A DNA stretch of 64,000 nucleotides from Antrodiella citrinella (GCA_004802725.1 SGPM01000048.1:53907-117906); one strand, 5' to 3'; positions 46,701 through 58,891 are shown, numbered from the stretch's first letter. Numbers and translations: made by a program. The notes: generated by a model from the sequence alone, not told the origin.

Positions 46701-49556
46701 TCTGCAGGACATTGATCCTTCTGAACATGGCACTTGAGCTGTGCGAAGATGTCATGGGACGATGTGATGATCTCGTGACGGTCTACCGCTGTCAACGTCA
46801 CTGGCGCTCCGAGTCGTGCGGCTGGACTCTGAAGAATGCCTTTGGGTGAGTCCAGCTCTGCTAGATGGAAGGTGGAAGACGCGAGCTGATTGTTCTCTTC
46901 ATACTAGGGTTGTGATACAAGTGAACATCAGACAGACCGTAATATGGACATACTAGAACTGTCGGATGGCCCTTCTATTGTTTCTGGACTCTACAAGTCA
47001 ATTTGTTCTATTTTTTTGAATGAATGGGATGCAGCTTGGGCCCGGCATCAACTCCATGGCCTAGCCCTTGACATGAGCCTGGTCTCGCGTAGGGAGGACC
47101 TCACCGTGTCTCGTAGTGTATGTGCATCCGATTTTTTCAGAGCTACCAGAACAATATTGACGTACGCAGCAATTTCCCCGTTTATAGTACCACTGCGCCT
47201 GCAGCCGCATAGCAATGAATACAGTGGTCACGAGTTGTGTTCGACCGCACATACAATAATGTATAGAAGTTCCCACACATGCAGGCTTCTCAAAGCGATC
47301 CTGCGTGTTTCCCCAGCACTGNGTCATCGTGAGACGCTACATGCATTCACTTGGTACGGCTTTCATGGGTGTCATTGTACCCCGAGCTGACGAAATGGTC
47401 TTCTGCCGCGATAGGAACGTAGCACGCGAGCCCTCTCGTGGTGGAAACGCGCCCNCAATGCNATTGGAGCAACTATCGACGCTACCCTTACGCACCTGGA
47501 CGAAGCTCTGGACTCTACATGGTCTAGATGCGTTGGGAAAGGTCACCTCGTGTGCTGCGGAACACCGAAGGATTTATGCCGGCGCACATCAAAGGCGTTA
47601 GGACTTCGCCAGTNAAGTCCACTCCACTGTATCTTCTGTGCCATGGCCTGATATNCCGAACACAACGTCTCCGCTCAGCTCTTCTCAGTCTAGTTAGTCT
47701 TTGTTTTTACGATTTCCTTACGCTCTGAAAAGTAATNTCAGCTGTTCCAGGAACATGGTCTTACANAGGTGTTATGAATTCCCAAGGAATACAAGTCCTC
47801 GCACGGAGTTCGCATGATGACAATCGTTATACGTGGAGTATCCATCAAGTTCTGATCATGGGCTGCTAGCGTTCAGACTGAACCCANCTCAGCAACTCCT
47901 GTCTTATATTGTAAAGGCACGTAGCGGTCTGGCCTTCTTGACGACCTGATCCTGAGGACAAAAATGGCTTTACANCTGGGTACATAGTGACGTCAGTNGG
48001 TTGAGCACGGTGTGTCGCCATCTTCTCGATCACGCATGACATCCTGATTTGACAACGCTTTTCAGTCCTGAGAGTGCTTTGCTCGAGCTCTGTNTTGACA
48101 GTGTATCATCAGCGGCCGATCTTTCGACTTGGCTGCTTCCAGCAAGGCANATACAACTCCGGAGACCCTGCCACACTCCGCACTGTGAGCCACCGAAGAA
48201 TCACAACTGTTTTTGCTCATGATCCAGTCAAGGTGTTCACGCGCAGGGATATTCTACCGAGAAAATTCCTCATCGATACAAGATATCTGTTTTACCGCCC
48301 ACAGTGATTCTGGTGAACGACAAAGAGGTCATTCATACCAGATGTGGTCAATGTACCCAGCGTTCCGTTGCTTAGTGTAATAGGTAGCGTAGCGTCTCGT
48401 TATTCAACGANGCCCACAAAGCATCCGACTGATGATACCCGCTCTGACAGGAAGCCCAACACGATCNTCGTATACAGTCNGAGGCCCACCGGATGTCATT
48501 CAACCTATCAGACACGTCGTTGNGGCTCGATTCAGTACGTCCGGATTATCTAGGATGGTCAAGATTATGACATCAGATAGACGAGTTGTAAACGGATTTT
48601 CGTAAGTACTACTGTCGCTATGTAAGGTATGTGGATGATTTGACTCAGCATCCTGCAGCCTGTCAGTGTGTGCGTCAATGACACTTTGTTGTTCTGCCCT
48701 GTTCCTGCTTTGCCCCAAGCGCCGACAGCCAGGCATTGCGCTCAGCGTCACGCGTACAGGCAAATGGGTTGCAAACTGCANAAGTCTTCTGTTCTAATGC
48801 TGCGATTCTAGGGCAGCTTAAGTGTTATCGAAGAGTATGACCAGTTCCGAGTCGACTCCTTTGTGGCATGCATTCCGAAGNATCTATGATTTAGCAACTC
48901 GACATTATGTGTCGTATTGACACGGATGACGACTTCGAAGACTTGTCCTACTCCGCCCATACAGGTACGTGTCATGTCAAACTGTAGAATGGAGCGCACT
49001 CAGTACGTTGTGTATTTTGCTACATATTTGTGGCACTAGGTACACTGGAAAATCGTCCCCTGATGATACATTGACAGTCGGTGAAAGGTACGTGGCGGGC
49101 TGTGTGTGCATTGTTATGCACTNAGCATGCCNTCTACCTCAGGACACATTCCATGTCACAAAGTTGANGAAGGATTAATGTATATGGTGAAGTGCACCTA
49201 GCAAGACAATGAAGCAGAGGTGCACCGGTGCATGGCGAGAATTCACTCACTCATAAATTTTGCGTAGGGTCTGGTGCATCTTCCATGCTTCTCTGAGACT
49301 AAGCACCATTCTATACTGACACCAGGTACGCGTACTGTGCAACTGCAGGCACAGTTTTCACTACCGGAAGCAGCTGATGGTCAGCATCTTTCGATGAACA
49401 GTATAAGTACGCTAACTAGCAGAGCTGCTACACATCTCGCTCACTCGACGCTTGATTTGAACCCGACGCCTGTCATTTACTACCGGTACGCCNTATATCT
49501 CTACACTGCTTATTTCCGAAATGACTGCGTNACTGACTTAATCACATCATTCAGAC
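40756..49556. other. 8.8-kb gene-poor stretch
   Basis: I cannot assemble any complete gene here. Short frames are present throughout, some with local coding character (41720-41989, 44691-44970, 46944-47330), but junctions do not chain into a protein and no domain is recognised with confidence. There is no intact transposon gene, terminal repeat or CRISPR-like array. A degenerate direct repeat lies at 45151-45390. Twenty-three isolated ambiguous bases fall between 47322 and 49531. Possibilities are remnants of degraded genes or mobile elements, or rapidly evolving many-exon genes. Confidence 0.4.
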
Positions 49557-52003
49557 ATGTTTACAGAACCTTCTGCACACGAAGTTCCCGCTGACGCACC
49601 TCATGAGTTCGAGCTGCACGATCTCGTATTTGGACGTACAGTGACTCCAGTTCCGAACAAGAATAAGATCCCTGTGGACGGCGGCCTCGGTAAGCTAGGC
49701 TGCTATCACTCCAGAAATATGATCTCAATATGTCGCGCATGCTAGGATTCGAATACGCGGAGCATTGCTTCATTGGAGATGCAATCAAGCTGACCCTCGC
49801 GAATGGGGAGAAGGTCGCCGCTTCTGACCACAAGCTTCATCTCATTTCCGGCCTCGACCTGACCTACGGACAAATCAATGGTCTTGCTGGAGACTTCTAT
49901 GGGACCACTGATGCTATAAGCGACGGAAAGAACCTCCAAGACCAGTCTGCGCGCTTTGTTCGGGCGTACAAAACGCTCGCAGAGGGTGGTCCTCGTCTGC
50001 CAAAGGAAGCCTTGGAAATTCTCAAACTGCTGAAGACTGAGGTAGATGCAGTCAACAACGCACTCGCGCACCATATGGATCCATCTGTCGCCTACTCCCA
50101 ACTCCCTGACCTGACCAAGTCTTTCGAGTGGCAGACCACTGGCCGACCGAAGGGCGTACCGTCATACCTCAACCTGGCGCATAACAACTGGGACCATTTT
50201 GGAGCAGATGCACACACCTCGTACAAAGCTGGCCATACCGCTGCGATCCAAAGGGCGGTCGAGGGTGATTTAGAAGGTGCTTACGCCATGAATGCTTTTG
50301 CAGATCATTTCTTGGAGGATTCGTTCTCTGCTGGTCACTTGCGCACTCCGCGTCGACTTTTGCATGGGAGTATCAACCTTGGAGCAGATTTATGTGCGAA
50401 GGTACGTCACAGCTAGTCCGAGGTCGGCAAAGGAATCAAACTGATTTAGCCTCCAGTACATGCACGACGAGGACAATGCTATAGGGTTATCTGTCAAGAA
50501 TTTAGCAGGGCAATCTTGGACAATGTACGGCGACAAACGTGCACTAGATGGCGCCGACCAGGACAACAAGCTTATCTGTGTAGATGCGGTGCAGGCTTCC
50601 GCAGATGAGGTCTATAGGGCGTACCAGAGCAAGTCGGCACCCTCGGCAGACCAATTCCTCGCGTTGACTCTGGTTCCTACACTGGAGTCCGCGAGAGCTC
50701 AGACTCAAATACTCGCGGATCTCTTCACTTTGGACAAGAAGAGGCGTCGTGAACTTCTCAAGAGGAGGATTAGAGATTACAAGGGCCCTTGGCAGTGGAC
50801 GTATCTTACAACTGCGGCGGAGTGCTATACCAGCGGCTTGTGGGACTACCCGATCACTCTAGATCCTAAGAAGATCTTACCATGGAGCTCCGTCGCTGTC
50901 GTCACCTCGCAAACGGGACAGGCCCAAATCTTCTATCAAAAACCGGGAGGCGGCATCGTGCAGAATGAACGTTTGGAGGGATCGTGGACGAACCAGTCGA
51001 GCAGCGATCCGCTCGTCAAGGCAGCATTATTCTCGCCTTTGGCTGCTCTTTCCTTCAACGTGTCGGATGGCAAAGAGGTCGGCACTTGGAACCTCTAGAC
51101 TATCATTCTGAATACTGACGCTGATGTCACATCTAGGTTCGTCTGTACTACCTCAACCAGCAGTATATACTGCAGGAATATATTCTCTCGAAATCTAAAG
51201 GGGTTTGGTACACTGGTAGCTTGGGAAGCATGAATATTCAGGCAGCTCCGAACACATCGTTTGCGGCTGTCCACCATGGCAGACAAGGCGATGGGTTATA
51301 CATCCGCGTGTATTATCAAGGTGAGAGCTCTACAGCACTATCGCCACGACACAAGATCTAATCCGGAGGCCAGAACCCATCTCCCGTCACATACAAGAGC
51401 TCTGCCACGATGGTCAACATTGGTCCAAGGGGTCTCTCATCCCGTGTACCGCTTTGTATGGTACTCGTCTTGCGGCTACAGTCTCCACAGAGGCTACCGC
51501 AGTTGAGCCTCGCTTGAGGCTCTACTACCAGACCAACGACCTCTCTATCAAGGACTGCCGTTATGAGAGTGGCGAATGGGTTCCGGGTTAGTGGTCAACA
51601 TCGTATACTCTCACTGTTTCTTAAGCTATATTTTGCTTTGTCTACAGGAGAACTGAACGCCCCCAGAGCCCCTGGATGGACACCTATCAGCGCCTTTTGT
51701 TCATCTTCCAAAGCTGAACCCCTTCACAAGACACACGTATACTGGCGGGATGTATCCAACGATCTCGTCGAGACGGTGAGCTCCGGGGACGACCGTTGGG
51801 GGCCCGTCACGAAACTTGAAGGCACTGGCCAGACCGCTCCCGGCACTCAATTCGCCGTTGCAAGTTGGTCGGACGACGAACATCTCAGGATCTACTACCA
51901 GGGATCCAATGACTCCATCCTGGAAGCATGTCAGGATTCTCCTCAGACTTCCTGGTACGAAGGAGACACTGTAGCTCACGGAATTGATGCCGCAGACGAG
52001 TAG
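49557..52003 (+). CDS. Phospholipase-C-like enzyme with C-terminal fucose-lectin-like region
   Basis: Six exons (49557-49689, 49746-50401, 50457-51077, 51137-51320, 51374-51586, 51648-52003) join in phase to 720 residues. The N-terminal 400 residues are mostly helical and contain clustered metal-ligand candidates: NNWDHFGADAHTSYKAGHT and then AMNAFADHFLEDSFSAGHL. These HF...D...GH and ADHF...GH patterns fit zinc-dependent phospholipase C of the P1-nuclease fold. The C-terminal 300 residues have repeated blade-like units with YY/FYQ signatures (AQIFYQKPGG, VRLYYLNQQY, LRLYYQTNDLS, LRIYYQGSNDS). These match a fucose-specific-lectin-like beta-propeller. No signal peptide is seen. Such a fusion would couple glycan binding with phospholipid or phosphoester hydrolysis. 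Activity is inferred. Confidence 0.8.
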
Positions 52004-52485
52004 TATTGCAACTACGTGCGTTAGATTTAATTGGAAATGAGTACTGTTATTGACGAGTGACGATGTACTTGCAGGTCCATTTTCTTTTAACGATGCTGTT
52101 ATGACTGGACTGTCATACACGAATTTTTATATCTTCTTGCATGTGTATCTCTCGGCTTTCTGTTCGTTCCATCTTGGGTGTTTGTTTTACTACCGCTACC
52201 TGACGAATTGTCGTCTGATATTCGGTTTACACGACCATATCTACGTATACTCCATGTACTTTGATAGAACGAAGAGATGAATATCATCTGTTCTTCGCTT
52301 CACCGTAGACTCCTGAATGACGAAAGATTCGATCAGTGGAGGAATATGCACACAACATCTGCGTCTTCCTTCTGTTGCCGAGGGAGTGGCACGCAAAACG
52401 AACATCGTCGAATTGGGGCGCAGGAAGACCAAAGTACATAACTAATGATAAATATGTAGACAGCTGATACGATCACGCAGTCTCC
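52004..52485. other. Convergent 3' spacer
   Basis: It separates the stops of the phospholipase-like gene and Trs65. No gene is seen in it. Confidence 0.5.
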
Positions 52486-55400
52486 TCACACAGTGACAGA
52501 CTCTAGAGGTATCTCGTGCTCATGGACGACGACATCAATTACAGATCTGAGACAACAATCAGGACCATACCAAACATCGGACAGAGACGGACGTACCTCA
52601 GGTCCATCGTGAACCCTGATTGTATGTCCGTCAAGGTTAGCGTATCAATGGCATGCACCCCCGGTAAGAGTGCAAGGAAGTCCATACGAACGGATTGACA
52701 TGTCGAAGGTAGAAGTGGGCTACACAAACAGGTTAAACATGCACTGACGAGTCGACTTGAAGAGAGAGAATTACATACCCGATTCGCACACGGTTCTCTA
52801 AGGGAACAATGCCCACATCTTCGTCTTCTTTGAGACTCACGTCGATACCAAGGGTCGCAATGATGTTCGCTTGCTCCCTCCGCCGCCGCCGCCGATCAGG
52901 GTAGCTCACTTCAAACCTTCGTGTCCACGAAGAGCGGTTAAACACAAAAATGTCCAACGTGAACTGATCTAGGGGATAGATCTTCTCCTCCACCTCCACG
53001 CTTCCCCTACCCGCAAACTTTCGTTTAGGCAGGGGCAGCAGCCCGACGCTCACAACGATCGGTTCGCCCTCGCCGTTTTGAGGGCCGCCGCCTAGCACGT
53101 CGTTCTGCATCTGCGCGAACCCGCCTGGGGCGCCGACGGCAGTCTCGAGCCCAGGTCCGACTCTGGGGCCAGGTGTCTGAGGGATTCCAACTCCCATTGC
53201 TTTCTCCCGCCGGATCTCGACGCTCGGTCCAACGCTCACGCCACCCTGCCCACCGCCGATCGGCGCTTGCCAGTATTTCTGCCGCCTTGCAGTGGGAGAC
53301 ATAGGAACAGACATAGGGGAAGCTGGGTAGGCTGGGTAGGCTGGTGTTGGAGGCACAACCATAGTGAAAGTGGAGGATGAATCGGTGGAGATGAAAGACG
53401 AAATACTGTCATCTGCACCATGACGATATTGGAACTGAGGCACAGCGCCAGCAAAGGATCTATCAATACCTCCTCCAGGGGTGGGAGGCAACGGAGGGCT
53501 GAGAGGGCCGTAAGTGGTCGGCGATTTGGCATATGTCTGCACTGCCATCGACGGAGGCAAGTACGTACTCCGCGTCGACGCAGAGTTAGGACCTAATATG
53601 GGATTCTGCATAGCTTGAGCATGAGCTGCAGCAGTAGCCGCTGCGTTGATGACGTTCTGCTGCGTGCCAGTCTGAAGATGTGTGTCGCGTAAGTTGGCAG
53701 GATTCAGCATCGCGGTGCCAGACCGGTAATTCACAGGACTGGGCGGAGGTTTCGCACCACCGGCGAAGAGTTCATCCATAGCACCGAGAGTATGCCTCTT
53801 GCTTCCAGCTACCATCGTCGGCGTCGCTGTTCCCGGACGTTGGCCCGCAGGATGAGGCGAAACCGTTCGTCCGCCGCCGCCGCCGCCCGAGCCTGCAGGT
53901 CCAATGATACTTGTCCTGGGTCCAGAGGAAGGGAACGGTGACGCAGGCGTAGGAAGGACTTCCCTCTTGTTCTGGCCTGGTCGGGTCCCAAGATCATTGT
54001 TGGGCGCATTACCAAGAAGATTGGCAGAGACAACGTTAGAAGAGAGATCGAGAACGCAGTTCCACCGTGAGGGGAACTTCGACGTAGGATAGTCGAGTGG
54101 TCTGGAATCGCTTTCGATCGCTTCGCCGTTAATTAACGGAATCTCGTACGGTCTTCCATTGATGACGATCCCCACCGCCCTCTGCAGATCCTGTATCGGT
54201 CCTCCTGGAGCACCTGGTAAGCCTCTCCCTCGCGCGAGAGAGAACTGGTCGTCCTTCTCGGGGCTTCTCAAGAATGAGACAGCGTATAGCAAGTTGTACT
54301 GCTCGCTTGGTTTGATGAATAAGGGGAATACGCGTTCCGGCTCAGAGAGTCCAGCGTCGCCCCACGCGATGAGACGAGTTTGTGCACCTTCTCCGCTGAC
54401 AGAAACGTCAACAGTTTCAACAGAAAATCCCAACGGTGACGTGACGGATGGCGAAGAATCCTGAGCGTTCTCGATCTCAACACATAGGATGACGGTGTGT
54501 TCCTCGCTCCCTGCGACTCGCAGTTCGCGTTCGTGGACCACTGCAGCGTCAGAATCGGAGTCGCTGTCCTCTGGCGGATTGAAGTCCAGTGTGGATTTAC
54601 GTCGACTTGCATTTCGACCTTTGCGAATCTTGGACGAGTTCTGAGGGAGCATGAAGTATGGGACGAAGACTGTACGCATGCGCACTCTGAATCCAGAGAT
54701 CGTGCGCAACGTCTTCCGGAAAGATTTTCTGAGGGTCACATGGGAGCCATGGACAGTATTTGCACGGCTGATAGTTATTGCGGAACTGTCGGTAAGAGGT
54801 GTAGGTGGCTCCATAGCTAGGTCGGGTAGACCAAAAACTGCCTTGCGCACAGAAGCACCCAAGCGCGTGGTTGGTAGCTTGAGGGCAGCCGAGCCTACCA
54901 GAATTTGACGTGAGTATAAGTTTATATCGTCTCTCTGGGTGTGCTCACCAAGCGTCAGACCATCCAGGAGGTTCACCTCATCAAGCCCAGTGATATCTAT
55001 CTGCTTGTACTCATCATCGTCTTCGCCATTCAGCCTGGTAGGACTGCTCGCGAGTACAGGAGTGGGTAGGCCTCCTGCAGCGTCAAGCAGAGCTTGAAGC
55101 GGCTTTCGAGCAGAAGTAATTGCGAGTGGTTTCTCGCGAAGAGTAGAGGAGACAGTGAGACAAAGCAGCGGGTCCTGCACAGTTGTAGTCATAAAAGCTG
55201 TATGATATCAATGAGTTGAACGTCTTGTATATAGAACGGCGCACTTACACACTTGCACGGTCATCTTGAATATTGCAATCCAGCAGCTCTCACTCGCAGA
55301 CCAGAGCAAAGCGAACTCCTCCCCCGGCCCACTATCCATTCCATCTCCCCATGCACCCGTCCGCAGTGGTGTACCCTGCACCTGGACATATTGCTTGTCC

Positions 55401-55966
55401 GCGTGGCCAGACGATGGCACTGGGTTCGGCGTACTTGGTGGGAATATCGAAGGATGGAGGGCTAATAGGCTCTGTGTAGTCTGTGCCTTTGCACTCCCCT
55501 TCATGGAAGTGGTGCGAACGGGCACGATGGGGGCATCGGCGGGGAGTGATGCTATGTAAGACGCGTCGTAGGTGATTTGGAGGTGGGCAAGGAATGCCAG
55601 GAGGTTGGCGGGTGGGGTCCTCGACTGGTCGTCGGTATCCGTGTATTCATATTCGGCACGAATTGTGAGCAGAATGTCAAGATTTTCATCTGAAGCATAC
55701 AGTCAGTAAGTTGAAAGAAGAAGATGCAAGGTATATGGACAGAAACGAAAGCGCAGGTAGACGGAAAGTGCATTCAAACAAGAGTTGTGTACCTTACCAA
55801 AGAACGCCAGCTTTCTATCTGTCGCCTCCTCTGACAATACATCCAACCATTCGTCGTCAACATAAGGGTTGTCCGGAGGAGGTCTAGGAAGCCCCGCTGT
55901 CGCAACAGGGACAATTACATCCAGAACAGATAGGTTGAAGAGTGCTTCGAAAGTCGCGTTGGCCAT
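52486..55966 (-). CDS. TRS65: TRAPP complex subunit Trs65
   Basis: Six exons (55798-55966, 55249-55689, 54949-55197, 52779-54894, 52597-52719, 52486-52546) give about 1052 residues. The N-terminus (FEALFNLSVLDVIVPVAT) and the DENLDILLTIRAEYEYTD block open the protein. The core has GFRVRMRTVFVPYFMLPQ and later EQYNLLYAVSFLRSPEK. A disordered Pro/Gly-rich insert includes a run of Gly. The C-terminal beta-sandwich has YPLDQFTLDIFVFNRSSWTR and, across the last introns, VRIGPLLPSTCQSVRMDFLA and LTLTDIQSGFTMDLRSVIDV. That C-terminal stretch is the best signature of Trs65, a fungal TRAPPII subunit that assists Rab (Ypt) activation at the Golgi. Without the last two short exons the protein would miss its conserved end. 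Confidence 0.92.
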
Positions 55967-56846
55967 AGCGTAGCTTGAGTCGTCGTCTGCTAAAGCAGCA
56001 TATATCTTCTAGTTGTAATCTTCTTGATTTGTTACAAGGACAGAAAAGACTTGTTGATATACGATGTGATGTGATGATAGTTACAGGCGGAGGTGCAGAA
56101 CGCGCTTCACGGATACAGAAACTCTTGTCTGAGATATGTAGTCACTCCAAGAACGGCCTCCATTAGCAGTATAAAAAAAGTTAGACGGTACTATAAACGG
56201 ACCCACGAAAAGCAACCCAACCGTGTAGAAAAAGAACAAGACGGTGTAAAGCGCAAAGTGGGTCCAACACGAGACAGACAGTGGGGTCGAAGCTCAAAGG
56301 ATCGAAGAGGTAAAGGCTGATCTATCTACAAGGACGCAAATTGCGAAGACCGGTGCAAATAAGAAAGTTCGTTTCAGAATAAGTCCAGGAGAGATGTATG
56401 GAATCAGTACATATGTTTGTAGGATGGGATGGAGAGTGTGGTAACGATAGCAGCGAATAGTGACGATGATCGATCCTAAACATGCCTCGACTGTAAGAAT
56501 ACAGCAGAGACAAATTCAAGAAGGGTAACTGTGTAGAGGGTATATTCGATGCTAAGTAGTTGAAGAGGATGGTTGGATCATGCGAGCGGAAACGGGAGAG
56601 GTATGCGTGCCAGCGTGTAGAAAAAATGAGCCAAGACCCAAACCAGGCGGAGCAAGCAGCAGATGAGAGTCAAATGGTGACGCAGATGGAGGATGTAATC
56701 ATAGTGTAGAGTAAATCAAAAGTCCAAAGAGTCACGATTGCGAACATCCGTAGCGTCTCCAGGCAAGGTCGAAAGTGGTAGAGTCAACGCCAGAACCGCT
56801 TGCCTTGAGAAACATCTCCATATTGACCTCTATATTACGAATCAGG
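55967..56846. other. Spacer between TRS65 and the glycosyltransferase
   Basis: This holds the TRS65 promoter side and the 3' end of the glycosyltransferase. No gene is supported in these 880 bases. Confidence 0.5.
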
Positions 56847-58478
56847 TCACCGAGCGTAGTCGCCCTGCGTATCTGAGTACTGCTGGTATGGTCCGTCGGG
56901 ATATCGCGGTGACGGTGTGTTGGGAAGGAATTTCTCATCTGCCGTCGCCGTTGCGGGCTCTGGCTTGTTGACATCCGCGGCCGCGGTAGCGGCAGTGGGG
57001 TCACCGATACCAGCACGGGTTCCCCAACCAGTCTACGAAAGAAAGATGAGCAGGCAAACATGCTTCGTAATTGCGGTACATACCTCGTGAAGTGTGAACA
57101 GTGCGTAGATTTTCATGATGGCAAAGTAATAACCGAACGCGATGAACGCGGGAACATGGACGATGTCTTGAGGCCGGGTCCACAAATGGGGAAGCAATTT
57201 CAACGAACGGGTTGCGAGCAACCATACGAAGTAGCTGACAACAACGTTCCACCATGGCAAGTGATAACCCCCTTGGTCAATTGGGATAGTGGTCTTGTAC
57301 ACAACGTACGCCACGAAGCATGGGCCTATTAGCAGCGTAATGGGATTGAAGAGCTTGTCCACCTTGATAATCATTACAGTCAGCTGCGGTCAGAGTACGA
57401 ACGCACCAGTAGACGCTCACCATAGTGTATGCCACGTAAGGATGGGTGGTCCACACATATCGCTCCATGAACAATGAACGAATATCCGAACGCCATGTAT
57501 TACGCGTCCACCTCAAGACCTGCTTCAGGAAACGCCAGTTCGGTTTCATCGTACTGAGCAATTCGGCCTCCTTGCAGACCTGGACATAAGTGTTCCATCC
57601 ATGGCTGACCATCCACCGCGTGAGAAACTTGTCGTCGCCCGAGTTGAGCTGGTATTTCCCTAGCCAGTAATCGTGCGTGAAACCGTGCAAGAATACGGGA
57701 TCTTTGAGAATGACTGTGCGGTAAGCCGCGGTACGACCAGATAGACAGGGGAGGCCGCCGTCAATGTGCGTGGAGGAGGAGATTTCGATGTTTCGAATGG
57801 ATAAACGGAACGCAGCGAGAACTTCCCACACAGTCATACCCTTTCCAACGGGTTGTACACGCTGCGATGTGCCCACACCGCCCATTTTCTGATCCTCGAA
57901 GCATGCGAGGACGTACGGTAGCAGCGTCGGTGGCCAGATGGCGTCATCATCCGCGAAGACGATAATGTCGGTGGTGACATTCTTGATCCCATGGCTCATC
58001 TGCAATCGCTTGTTTGCATAGGGAACAGTCAAGACTCGGATGCGTTGTGGGTCAACAGCCATGGCGAGTTCTTGCAATGGACCGTACATCTTCTCCTCAG
58101 TGATGATGAGAATCTCCTTGGGATTGCCGACTAGCCAACTGTGGGCAGCTTCTTTGAACTCCTCACCAGCGTCGATGGTAGGCACAACGATAGTGACATC
58201 TTCTTCGGCTGTGTAGGTGGGGTTTTCGGGAAGGGGTACTGGGCGATATGTGAACCAGGCGACAATACGGATGAGGTACCACAAATAACGGTAGAATCTA
58301 GGCGACGAACAGATGAGCTACAGGAAGAAGGGATATGTTGCAGAATACGCACCCAATGACCCCGAATGGTACAACTGGACGAAGCCGAAGAGAAAAACGA
58401 CGGTCGTCAGCGAAAACGCAGCAAGAGGGTGGTCACAAACTCACAGACGGGGAACTTATCGGACGTCAACCGAAGCAT
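56847..58478 (-). CDS. Family-2 glycosyltransferase, Cps1/hyaluronan-synthase type
   Basis: Five exons (58445-58478, 58353-58374, 57421-58297, 57084-57362, 56847-57032) join in phase to 465 residues. A short N-terminal membrane anchor (FVPFGVIGFYRYLWYLIRIV) precedes the GT-A catalytic domain: VTIVVPTIDAGEEFKEAAHS, then IIVFADDDAIWPPTLLPY (DxD-type metal site), GTSQRVQPVGKG, YWLGKYQLNSGDDKFLTRW (acceptor ED/GDDK) and VLRWTRNTWRSDIR, equivalent to the QxxRW motif. C-terminal membrane segments follow (FNPITLLIGPCFVAYVVY, WNVVVSYFVWLL, VPAFIAFGYYFAIMK). It probably polymerises a cell-surface polysaccharide at the plasma membrane, like Cryptococcus Cps1. Exon 2 has only 22 nt. An in-frame 53-codon upstream frame ends just before the start. 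Confidence 0.9.
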
Positions 58479-58484
58479 GGCGAA

Positions 58485-58646
58485 TTACGCCCGACGTCGA
58501 GGGCGGCCAAAGGAGAGTAAACGAGTGAATATGGTGTGAAGGACGTCGTAGACGGCGAGCCCGTCGTTCGCAACGGCGGGGAGAGGTTGAGAAGACACAG
58601 GAACGATAACTCCCGCTTGACTGCCAGCCACAGCGGTGTTAGGCAT
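58485..58646 (-). other. In-frame upstream ORF before the glycosyltransferase
   Basis: ATG at 58646 opens 53 codons (MPNTAVAGSQAGVIVPV...) ending in TAA, six bases before the chosen glycosyltransferase start at 58478 and in the same frame. It may be a regulatory uORF or a former N-terminal extension cut by a stop. Its amino-acid content is ordinary protein-like. Confidence 0.45.
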
Positions 58647-58852
58647 TCGGCGCTCCGGCATCTCTTCGGCATCTCAACTACACGCGGACAACTCTGTCCG
58701 ATCTCTCAAAACATTTCACGCTCCGATGCGCCGCTTGTACTTGGCTTGAAGCTTCAGGCCTCCTTGTATTCCACGCGCTGTCGGTCGCTGAAAATTTCGT
58801 TCCACAGTTTGTCCTCAGTGACCCTTGTCCATCTGTTTGGCCTATCCACGGC
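58647..58852. other. Divergent spacer, glycosyltransferase and FGAM synthase
   Basis: This is the upstream side of both the glycosyltransferase (-) and the purine gene (+). No further gene is seen. Confidence 0.4.
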
Positions 58853-58860
58853 TATAAATA
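58853..58860 (+). promoter_or_regulatory. TATA box of the FGAM synthase gene
   Basis: TATAAATA lies just upstream of a short leader exon that ends at a strong donor (gtaagt at 58892). The position relative to the leader intron makes it a good core-promoter candidate. Confidence 0.5.
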
Positions 58861-58891
58861 TGGTACCTATATTTGGCCCTCGCAACCTGGT

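Noticed and set aside
58380..58450. Reading through the first glycosyltransferase introns as coding sequence
   Set aside because: Retention brings in-frame stops (TGA, TAG) and a frame change, while canonical splice sites give a continuous anchor FVPFGVIGFYRYLWYL.
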